This document shows, piece by piece, positions 54,976 through 64,000 of a stretch of 64,000 bases of DNA. Position numbers and translations under genes: made by a program. Source of the DNA: Sabethes cyaneus (lineage: Eukaryota; Arthropoda; Insecta; Diptera; Culicidae); the NCBI RefSeq assembly GCF_943734655.1, contig NC_071355.1, positions 59,643,449 through 59,707,448 of the forward strand, in the 5' to 3' direction. Position 1 is the first letter of the stretch. Each line of letters begins with the position of its first letter. Below the pieces are notes generated by a model. It was given only the letters and a program-made list of their open reading frames with translations. It was not told the DNA's origin and did no database searches.

Positions 54976-57831
54976 ACTGGTGGACTTAGCTGAGAACTGA
55001 AATTCTCCTTACGCACATTATAAACTCAAGTTTATTGACGTGCAACAACTTTCATAACCTGACAAAAACATAAGTCGCCCCACTAAATATATAGCAAACC
55101 CAAGCGGATGAACTTTGATAGCATAAATCCTCTAAATTGCATTTGAAGAGAAAGCAAATGAATCTTTCCAACGTTGCGAAAGAATACCGGAAGTCAGTGA
55201 CAGGTGGAAGACCTTGGAATAAATCCACAAACCAGATTTTTCCAGGGAATACTACTGGAACGTAATCCAGTTGCAATTTTTATCCGCTTTTCGACAGAAC
55301 TCACAATGTCGCTATAAATAATGAACGAAGAAGAATCAGACACAGACATACGTGGAAATCGTATGGGAAACTAGCCGGAAACATCAACAACAGAGAGGGC
55401 TGCCCTTTTGCATTCACACGACTTCAAAAATTTTCAGGATTCGCTTTCCCGTATGTACGAATTTTTTTTAGATAAGGGCGATGTCACTTCCGGATTCACT
55501 CACCCTACTGTTTGTTGAATCTTGCAGAAAAAGATACTGGCAGTGTAGAAACAGAGCCAGGTGCTGTAATGGTAAAAACATCCAGAAACCATTTCGTACA
55601 CTTTTTACAATGCGGAAAGCTCCCGACCGTTGCAATAGATGGTCAACTACCGAGGGATTCATTTGTTTGTTAATAACTTTAAGGCTAATGAAAATACATG
55701 CCAACATCAGGCCAAGCCAGCTCTCCACTCAACCGATTGTTTTACATTTTTAATTCTTTCGACAATAATTATTCTTGCTCCTTCTTCCGTATCATCGCAT
55801 TCCGACCGAGTCAGATTTTTCCGTGCTACCATTTCGCCGTACCGAAATTTTGCTTGTAACCAACTGCGAAGCACTTGAACCGTAATTAACATTCTTACCG
55901 CATTTTTTCTTAATGGACTTTCAACATTGTTTTCCTTCTATATTTCCCTCGATGCAATGCGCAAGGCACCCTTTGTGTGATACAATTATGAGTTCAAAAG
56001 TGAAACAATGCTAATGAAATATCATACCGGCATATTTGATCAAAAAAATGAAAGTGTTTTAACTGTAGCGGTGCATCTGCAGAATGACGTACTTTTTACA
56101 AAAAAAAAACTTTGTAACTGAACTGACTGATATGCAATGGTATTCGATTTTTTAGATAAGCATAAAACACTTACAATGCACTTTCCCTTCGGGTGTAAAA
56201 CGTCACAGCCTATTGAAGTTGAAGTTTCCCAGTATAAGTGTCACATTCACCAGACAGATTCGCTAAGCCACACAACAGTACCACTCGAGCGAATCTAACG
56301 ATGCACTTTACGATAATTTATGACAAACAGCGCTATGCACACAACAATCCAAGTACGATCTCGAGCTGGTCCCGGTCGCTTAACAACATTCACTCGATTT
56401 CTGCGCTTTTCTAGTAAATACAGATTCACTCGTTTGCTCCCTTCGTATTTTAATGATCACTGCATGACACAGAGCAGAGGTGTTAATTATGTAAAGACAA
56501 TAATTAGATTACAACTTTTTACTGCATTATTTTGCCTTCATCAGCATTTTTTTTTCTGATACTCAAATTCACCTACACCAAACGCTAGAGTTTGTAATTA
56601 TCGACACTCACTTAGTGTATCTCTCATGTACTTTTTCATCAAACAACACTATTCCGAATGAAAACAAAACGGACTAAAATTGCTCGTTTCGAAATGAGAA
56701 ATCTTCTTCAACTATTAAACAGCGTAACACGATAATCTGTTAACCGTGCCTAATTTATAACATGTAACCCCCGGTGCAGACACTGAGTAAGCAAACGGCC
56801 GCTTTTGGCTGGGGTTTATCTTTGCAGTGAAACCCCCTCGCGGCCACTTCTCGTTTTCGTTCCCCGGGCACATAACGTTTCCTGCCGGCGGTAGCACAAA
56901 ATTCACCGTACCATACGGTCGAGACTACACATGGCACTTGCTCAAACCACGGCGGCTACAATTGGCCATCGCCGGGCGGGCAGGGGATTGCAGCGGCCCG
57001 GAACGGCAGGTGGCCAAAAGCCTCTTGAACACAACCCCTGAAAGGGGAAAAACAACAACTGGGAAAAAAAAGTTCACTTGGACTTACTCCTTCGAAAGCA
57101 CTCCAGCAAAGTCAGAACACGTCCAAACAACACGCGCGCCAAATGCAAACTAAACCAAATCGACCGGTCAACCACCAGGCGAACCCATCGGCGTTCGCTC
57201 CACGGCTAACTGGCTGATTTGGTTTGTTGCTGCATGCATATGCTGGCGAAAGGGATAGCTTCTCACCACATCCTCCCGACGAAAGCCTTCATGCTGCTGG
57301 CTGGTGGCGTTGAGTCACCCAGCAAAGTGCACCCGTTTCAGAGAAAACACGCGGCGACAAAACACGCTCTCAATGGGTTGGTTTTTTCCCTGGTCTCCTG
57401 CTTTATTAAGCTTCAAGCCGGTATCTACGGTCTCACTCATATGGTACCCGAAGCCGGAAAACCTAAAACCGCCACTGCCGTCACTTTATTGCCACCGGAA
57501 AGGGGTTGTTGCTGTGGGAAGCGATGAGGTGGAGAAAATTTGGATGCCCCTTGAAAAGCACGTGCGAATCGACAGCGCGGTAGAGAGAAAGAGAGTAACA
57601 TAAATTAGGAGAATAGTAAACAGAGCAAACGAGAACACAATGGTGAGTTGAGATGTTGCACGGTAGCACCAGCTATTTAAATTTTTATGCAACATTTTAT
57701 TGAATGCAATTCTAGTCAGTTTTTGCATTCAAGGGTTGGAGTAGTATGCAAGAAACGCTACTGATAGCGCAGAAAACACAAGACTTAGTAGGAACTTTCT
57801 CTGTCCGTTACTATTAAAAACTCAATACTCG
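54976..57831. other. Unique-looking region, GC-rich in 56760-57540
   Basis: No recognised protein. The 56760-57540 part is clearly GC-richer, with CpG-containing motifs, unlike anything around it. On the minus strand a splice-donor-like GGA|GTAAGT occurs at about 57090-57082. It could be a promoter or first-exon region of a host gene on the minus strand, but no coding sequence supports this. Confidence 0.35.
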
Positions 57832-57993
57832 GGTACTTTTTCATTTCGACGTATCTGCAAATGAAAGATTCTCTTTGTGTCTCCTCTCTTCCGCTTTTTG
57901 CGGCGATACTAATGCATTGAAAAGAAAATGAGGAGAGGAGACACGAAGAAATCTCTCATTTGCAGATACGTCGAAATGAAAAGTACCCTATTA
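57832..57993. mobile_element. Hairpin element 1
   Basis: GGGTACTTTTTCATTTCGAC continuing through TATCTGCAAATGA and GTGTCTCCTCTC returns in reverse complement, ending GTCGAAATGAAAAGTACCC. The arms are about 60 bp around a loop of about 40 bp. Confidence 0.75.
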
Positions 57994-58005
57994 TAGGGGT
58001 ACTCT

Positions 58006-58156
58006 CGTAGCGCTTGCTATGTTGCGTATACGGCGTATTGCGTATTTTATACTGCCGCTACTGGCATTACAGTTCCATCTCCATAGAGACCGGAACTGTA
58101 ACGCGAAAAGCGGCAGTATATACACACCGTTTACGCAACATAGTAAACGCTACGTG
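58006..58156. mobile_element. Hairpin element 2
   Basis: GTAGCGCTTGCTATGTTGCG ... TACTGCCGCT ... CAGTTCC pairs with GGAACTGTAACG ... AGCGGCAGTATA ... CGCAACATAGTAAACGCTAC. The arms are about 65 bp with mismatches. It directly follows hairpin element 1. Confidence 0.75.
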
Positions 58157-58355
58157 AATATAATGATTTCACATACTATTTAGTCTGACCTGTAGAAATG
58201 CAAAAAGCACAAGTCATAAACTAAAAAAAGAAATGACTTCTTGAATATTTGGTACACTTAGACATTTAGAACAGTTTAGGGTTTATTTCTAATTCCCGTC
58301 GTAGTAAGTAAAGCCATTCTAATGTTCATCATTTGTAGGAGTGATTTAATGAATA

Positions 58356-59276
58356 TAGGAGTGTCGTCGTCGTTGGGCCACGTTTTGGAATTCGCCCATA
58401 ACTTTCGTTTCAAAAGGAATTTTGGAAATCTGAATACATCGTTGCAAAGGTCTAAGAATAAGGTATATTTCCGGAAAATTTTGAACTGATTGCTTGAAAA
58501 ATAAAAAAGTTATAGGCATTTACGTGAAGACAAAAAATGTTGTCATAGTCGGGCCATGTTGTACAGGTTGGGCCACCGCAGAAAATCTACGGCATACATA
58601 TTGAAATTCTATATAGAGACATTAAAAGAATGAATTCCGTGAACAACGGATCATATAGGTACAAATACCCTATTTTCAATTTCATTTTTGCGAAATTTTG
58701 GCGATCTTGTAAAATCAATATTGCTACAATCGCCTTTCCGAAGTGTACAACTACAATGAATAAACAACAAAAATCTTGGTTTGTATCGTATTAATTTTGC
58801 TTTATTTCATCACATTTTACGTGACTGACATTCTCTAGCGATTATTGCGCTTCTGCGCTTAAAATTATGGTGGCCCAATCATGACTACTCAAGTGGCCCG
58901 ACCTTTACAAATAGCGCTTTTCTAGTATTTCACCTTGACCTTACCAAACAACTTACTGGAGGGGCTTTTTCTATAGTCTTCGTGTGCAGCACAACACACT
59001 TCATACATTTTCAAAATTTATCTCGTTTATTGCATTTCATGAATCATTTCTTGACGAAAAGTTCATTTCGCCTGGAAAACTTTTTTTGTAAGACTTAGTC
59101 TCTGAATTCAGTACGGGTGTTTTGAATACACGATTGAAACTCACAATATTGCGAAAAGTTAGCTGTCACAGTAAGAAGTTTTACAATGATTGTATCATAG
59201 ATATCATGAGTTACCAAAACTGTAAAATCGTGACGGCCCGACCATAACAGTGGCCCGACGATAACGACAATACCAT
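58356..59276. mobile_element. TA-type element, complete copy
   Basis: About 920 bp with ends TAGGAGTGTCGTCGTCGTTG / GGCCA and the inverted TGGTATTGTCGTTATCGTCG / GGCCA, flanked by TA. The unoccupied site GGAGTATTC at 46011-46019 proves the borders. GTCGGGCCA/GTTGGGCCA motifs recur at both ends and at internal positions. No transposase frame is visible. TA duplication suggests the Tc1/mariner group. Confidence 0.82.
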
Positions 59277-59355
59277 ACTCCAAAAGTTCTTGTGCTGATT
59301 TGACTAAAACACACCTACCTTTCGATCCGTGAACTTTGAAATCACTGAAAAGCGA

Positions 59356-60912
59356 TTATTAAACCATTCTTCTTCTTCTTCAGCAGCATAGAGCCAGGGT
59401 GGCTGGTGCTGTTTGAAGTACAAGTTCAAGTACTCGTCTCCATTCAACTCGGTCTTGGGCCACTCGTCGCCAATTTACTAGTCGTCTCAGAAGTCGCAAA
59501 TCGCTTTCGACCTGATCGAGCTATCGTGCACGTTGGGCCCCCCTGTTCCTGGTGCCGGTGGGGTTATTGAAGAGGACTATTTTTGTCGCACTGTCGTCCG
59601 GCATCCTTACGACGTGTCCGGCCCACCGTACCCTGCTAACTTTCGCTAGATGTACGATGGGAGTCTCCCCAAGCAGTGCCTGTAGCTCGTGATTCATTCG
59701 TCTCCGCCACTCTCCGCTTTCAGTTTGTACTCCGCCAAATATCGTCCGCAGCACTTTCCGCTCAAACACGGTAAGGGCGCGTATGTCCTCCGTAAGCAGC
59801 GTCACGGCTTCAAGTCCATAAAGAACTACCGGTCTAATAATGGTTTTGTACATTGTTAGCTCGTGCGGCGGCGTATGCTTCCTGATCGTAGCGTTTTACG
59901 AAGGGCAAAGTAGGCCCGATTTCCCGCTTGGATGCGCCGCTGGATCTCCTTACTAGTGTTGTTGTCCGCGGTCACCAGCGATCCCAAATACACGAACTCC
60001 TCTACCACTTCTAGTTCGTCGCCGTCAACGGTTACCGTCCGTGGGAGGCGCGCATTTGTTTCCTTTGAGCCTCTTCCTTTCCTGTATTTGGTCTTGGACG
60101 CATTTATTTTTAGCCCAATTCTCCTAGACTCCGCTTTCAGTCTGGCGTAGATTGACTCCGCCGTCGCAAAGTTCCTGGCAATGATATCGAAGTCATCTGC
60201 AAAGCCTAGAAGTTGGCTACTCTTGGTAAAAATCGTGCCTCTCGTTTCGATGCCCGCTCGTCGGATCACCCCCTCAAGAGCGATGTTGAAGAGTATTCAG
60301 GATAAACCGTCATCTTGTGTCAATCCTCGCCGCATCTCGAAGGGACTCGAGAGTTCCAGAGATGCGTACGAACCACATCACTCGATCCAATGTAGCTCTG
60401 ATCAGTCGCGTCAGTTTGTCCGGAAAACCATGTTTGTGCATTTTCTCCCATAGCTTGTTTCGATCGACTGTATCGTATGCTGCTTTGAAATCAATAAAGA
60501 TGTGATGCGTGGACACGTTGTACTCCCGACATTTCTGCAAGATCTGTCGGATAGTAAAAATTTGGTCCGTAGTTGCGTGAGCCCTCATGAAACCCGCCTG
60601 ATAATTCCCTACGAAACCTTGTGCTATCGGTGACAGCCGGCGTAACAGGATCTGGGAGAGTACCTTGTAGGCGGCGTTTACCAGCGTAATACCACGATAG
60701 TTGCAGCAGTCTAGCCGATCACCCTTTTTGTAGATGGGACAAACCACTCCTTCCATCCATTCCTCCGGTAGCTTTTCCTCCTCCCAAATCCTCGAAATAA
60801 CCCAGTGTAGAGCCTTTGCTAGCGTTTCTCCGCCATGTTTATAAAGCTCTGCCAATAGGCGGTCCTTCCCAGCGGCTTTATTGGTCTTCAGCAGCCTGAT
60901 TTCTCGTTTGAC
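59356..60912 (-). pseudogene. LINE A copy 4 (best preserved)
   Basis: Minus-strand ORF2 in three frames. 60855-60310: WEEEKLPEEWMEGVVCPIYK, NYRGITLVNAAYK, GNYQAGFMRAHATTDQ, then motif A IFIDFKAAYDTVDRNKLW. 60269-59856: GFADDFDIIARN (catalytic FADD), INASKTKYRKGRGS, VYLGSLVTADNNTSKEIQRR. 59853-59521: YKTIIRPVVLYGLEAVTLLT, GEWRRRMNHELQALLGETP, RVRWAGHVVRMPDD. Two frameshifts separate the parts. It is truncated at the 5' end (no endonuclease). The 3' end is a (GAA)n-type tail at 59363-59375. Flanking ATTATTAAACCA at both sides is a target duplication. Confidence 0.85.
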
Positions 60913-61118
60913 TTCTTAAACCATATTATTAAACCATATTATTGAGATTACGCAACTGACTTTATATCTTAAATTCGTCGTACCGTTTTAAAATGCGTCC
61001 ATCAACATTTTTCATTGTCCGAACTAAAAATCACAACAATGTTTACGAAGCTAACGCGCATGTATTTGTGCAGAACGGCATGACAAATGTTATTCTGCAA
61101 AATTTCTGCAGGTCAGAC

Positions 61119-61669
61119 AAGTTTTCCTGGCTGTAGAATAACGACAATACCTTGCGTGAGATATTTTCAATTATGAATGATGGAAATTAAAACGATTAGT
61201 CTACATTTTCTTCATCGTCGCACGTAAAAACGTAGGAAATTTGACTGGTAGGATTTCTTTATTGATAATAAGCATTTAAATAGATCTCAGCTCACTTTGA
61301 TTGATCGCGTATGATATACAACAAACTAAAATATTAGGGAATAACTAGTTTTGCATTGTATGTCATAAAAATGCTGATATTTTTAATAATTTGTGTTGAA
61401 TAGGACGAGAATAGGCAATTACGACGAAGCAGCAACAAACCCTAACTGAATTTTTGGAGCACGCGTAAATATATCATACGATAAAACACTCGACTGATAT
61501 ATTGATGAAAGCTTAAAGAGAAAGATTGAATATTCTGGCCTCGTGGATAATATGTCCCGCTTCGTTTGTTCCTAAACTATAAAAAACTAGGCAAAATTTG
61601 CCGAGATTTAGACAACCGAGCGCTCGGTGAAAATTTCGGTGGTGCATATCGACGTTTAGTGATGAAACC
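61119..61669. other. No recognised gene
   Basis: AT-rich spacer before the plus-strand LINE. Nothing identifiable. Confidence 0.4.
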
Positions 61670-63485
61670 TCGGCAAACCGCGCAGCAGGCGGAGGAAGTG
61701 GGCTTCGGATGAAACTTAGAGGAAGACCGACGCGCGAAGAGAGGCGAAAGCAGGCATTGAGCGAGCGCGAACCAGACCGGCTAAGACAGCTGCCTGTCAA
61801 CGATACTGGAGAGGGCTGTTAAACGTGCTTGTAGGCGGGACAAGAGAGCCTGGACTAACTTCCTAGCCGAACAAGTGAGAAACGATATTTCTCGCCGCCT
61901 TAGTGGTACCAGGATGAATACAAAGATGCCGCTAAAGGACAGAGCTGGTCAGCTACTAACTGACCGTACAGAACAGCTTAAGCGATGGATTGAACATTTT
62001 GAACAATTCTTCCGAGTTCCAAATGTCAGAGACCAACAAAACCAGCAGCGTATGACGCCTACAGTTCGTCGAATTAATCGCGTCAACTCGGAGGCGCCAT
62101 CGCTGGATGAAATTGTAGCAGCCATCAAGAGTATGAAATCCAATAGAGCGCCAGGGATAGACTGTATTTCAGCCGAAATGCTTAAAGCTGACCCATCTTT
62201 GTCAGCCAAGATGATGCATCAGCTTTTCAGCAATATATGGGAAACCGCAACTTTTCCGGTGCACTGGATGCAGGGCATATTGGTCAAAGTCCTTCAGAAA
62301 GGAGGCCTAACTGAGTGCGGTAACTGGCGTGGCATCACGCTGCTCTGTATTACTCTCAAAGTACTCTGTAACCGGATCCAGGAGAAGATCGACGCTACTC
62401 TCCGGCAGCAACAAGTTGAATTCCGTGCTGCCCGATCATGTGTAGACCATATCACAACGCTCCGTATTATATTGGAGCAAAACAACGAGTTCCAGGACTC
62501 TCTTCTGCTGGTATTCGTTGACTTCGAAAAGGCGTTCGACCGACTCAACCACGAAAACATCTGGGGCGCACTTGGGCTTAGAGGAGTTCTAAATAAGCTA
62601 GTCCATCTCATCGAGGCTCAGTACGAGGCGTTCTCGTGCAAGGTTTTGCACGACGGCGTCTTGTCCGACCGCCATTACTGCTGGCGTGAGACAGGGCTGC
62701 ATTTTATCACCACTGCTGTTTCTCATCGTTATGGATCAGATCAGTTGGAACAATTGACAGTAGACCAAATCGAGGATTGCCTTGGAATCCTCTAACGATG
62801 GAGCAGCTAAATGACCTCGACCTAGCCAACGACATTGTCTTGCTCGCACAACGCCGAAACGATATGCAGAGCAAGTTAGATGACCTCTCCGAAAGCTCCC
62901 AGGCAGCAGGTCTCACAGTCAATGTAGTAAAAACTAAGTCGATGGTAGTGAACACTGACAATTCCACCAACTTCACAGTAGCGGGACAACAAGTTGAGCA
63001 GGTAGAAGCCTGTCAATATCTTGGTAGCCAGACAACGCCCGATGGTGGTACCAAGACTGATATAGCCACACGGATTAGGAAGGCCAGGGGTGCCTTTGCA
63101 GGTCTGCGAAACATTTGGCGCTCAAACCAGATTACTCTACGTACGAAAACCCGAATCTTTCATTCAAACGTTAAATCCGCACTGCTGTATGCCCGCGAAA
63201 CGTGGTCTCAGCGAAGACAATGCAAAAACTGCACATATTCATCAACCGGTGCGTGCGATACATCATTCGTGGCTGGTGACCTGATAACTGGATGTCCAAT
63301 GAGGAACTCCATCGTCGGTGTCATCAACGGCCAATAACCACAGAAATTCGTGAACGTAGATGGAAGTGGATCGGACACACCTTGAGGAAAGGAGCGAACG
63401 AGGTTTGCAGAGGACTAGGACAGCGTAGAAGAGGCAGACCCAGAGGCTCATGGCGATGCTGCTTAGCCAACGACATCCGGCTGTA
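61670..63485 (+). pseudogene. Third LINE lineage: RT relic in two frames
   Basis: The plus-strand frame from 61875 reads IVAAIKSMKSNRAPGIDCIS, then GNWRGITLLCITLKVLCNRI, a mutated QAGFR box (EFRAARSCVDH), motif A LLVFVDFEKAFDRLNHENIW and KVLHDGVLSD. After a frameshift near 62700-62790, LDLANDIVLLAQRRNDMQSK carries motif C as A-N-D instead of A-D-D, followed by VVKTKSMVVN and EACQYLGSQTTPDGGTK. Beyond 63290, RRWKWIGHTLRKGANEVCRG closes the ORF. The 5' part (from about 61670) is broken by stops. Clade is uncertain, possibly RTE/BovB-like. Confidence 0.8.
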
Positions 63486-63539
63486 GACGAGAACCTCCCA
63501 AGGAACAAAACGGCAGCACCTAAACAAGCAGGTGTGGAA

Positions 63540-64000
63540 TAAGAGTTGTGTGGTAGCATTCGGTGCTGAATAAGCGAATTTGCTGTTGTTTAAACGTCAT
63601 ATCTTACGTTTTTTCTAGCTTCTAATCAACATTTATACGTTGTTATATAATTGCGGAATAAGAGTCGAATAAACGTTATGCAAACGTATCGGCAGTACGG
63701 CTAAGAGCAGGTGTGGAATAATGGTCGCTTAAAAGCTACCATGAAAATGCATGTCGAATAGACGTTGTGCAAACGTGTCAGTCAAGAGCAATTGTGGAGT
63801 AAAAGTGGAATAAGAGTGGAATGAGCATTGCGCAAACGTATCAGCAGCATTACGGAAATCAAGTGTGGAATAATAGTGGAATAAGTGTGGAATGAGCGTT
63901 GCGCAAATGTATCAGCAGCATTGCTGAGAGCAAGTGCAGAATAAAAGTGGAAGAACAGTGGAATAAATGTTGTACAAACGAATTTGCAGCATTGCTGAGA
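63540..64000 (+). repeat. Roughly 72-bp tandem array at the right edge
   Basis: Units containing GTGGAATAA (repeated within the unit), GCAAACGTATCAGCAGCATT and GAGAGCAAGT, with landmarks near 63680, 63768, 63833, 63905 and 63977. Units become more alike towards the right edge and the array leaves the window. It starts just after the LINE stop, so it may be that element's 3' terminal repeat or a separate satellite. Confidence 0.8.

Larger units (their letters stand above)
58183..61118. repeat. Host repeat with GTCTGACCTG ends
   Basis: GTCTGACCTGTAGAAAT at 58183-58199 and its inverted match ATTTCTGCAGGTCAGAC at 61102-61118 suggest the ends of an older element. Into it the TA-type element and LINE A copy 4 inserted. 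The matching repeat at 45821-46083 covers only its middle. Confidence 0.4.

Noticed and set aside
54107..59276. One 5.2-kb DNA transposon with about 870-bp terminal inverted repeats
   Set aside because: The right part is a complete element in itself: its inner border is at 58355/58356 and its empty site is seen at 46 kb. The two halves are separate copies in opposite orientation.

Overview
The window looks like intergenic or intronic DNA from a large, repeat-rich insect genome. It is AT-rich, has no ribosome-binding-site or operon structure, and is packed with LTR retrotransposons of the BEL/Pao class, several non-LTR (LINE) lineages, a tRNA-derived SINE, and TA-, TTAA- and 8-bp-duplicating inverted-repeat elements. 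That mix suggests a culicine mosquito, perhaps Aedes, but the assignment rests on element content only. I recognise no host protein gene, rRNA or functional tRNA gene.

Left third (1-20.6 kb). A TA-flanked inverted-repeat element with a nested palindrome lies at 1-3.5 kb. Four fragments of one LINE family ('LINE A') lie at 4.4-5.6, 12.2-14.0, 50.3-53.6 and 59.4-60.9 kb, all on the minus strand. A fold-back element at 6.2-7.3 kb interrupts a minisatellite. A second LINE ('LINE D', 14.1-20.3 kb) is split by a TIR element, which is itself split by a complete 2.66-kb BEL-like element. That BEL-like element has two near-identical LTRs, a tRNA-His-type primer site, a 5-bp target duplication and one intact gag-protease ORF, but no reverse transcriptase.

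Middle (20.6-45 kb). Here lie stretches with no recognised gene, a head-to-tail dimer of an element carrying a roughly 143-bp tandem array (26.3-30.4 kb), a complete and probably recently active BEL/Pao retrotransposon (32,943-39,700; identical 383-bp LTRs, GGTCG target duplications, a 1769-aa Gag-Pol), and a roughly 13-bp minisatellite (40.3-41.5 kb) interrupted by a dispersed repeat.

Right third (45-64 kb). A piggyBac-like palindromic element sits in LINE A and contains a hAT-like MITE. Two copies of a TA-flanked element with GTCGGGCCA-type motifs are present, one of them confirmed by an unoccupied paralogous site at 46 kb. Two adjacent hairpin elements, further LINE fragments, and a roughly 72-bp tandem array running off the right edge complete the region.

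Two protein-coding units look intact: the BEL Gag-Pol at 33,969-39,278 (+) and the gag-protease ORF at 16,713-18,602 (-). Every other recognisable coding stretch is a decayed transposon fragment.
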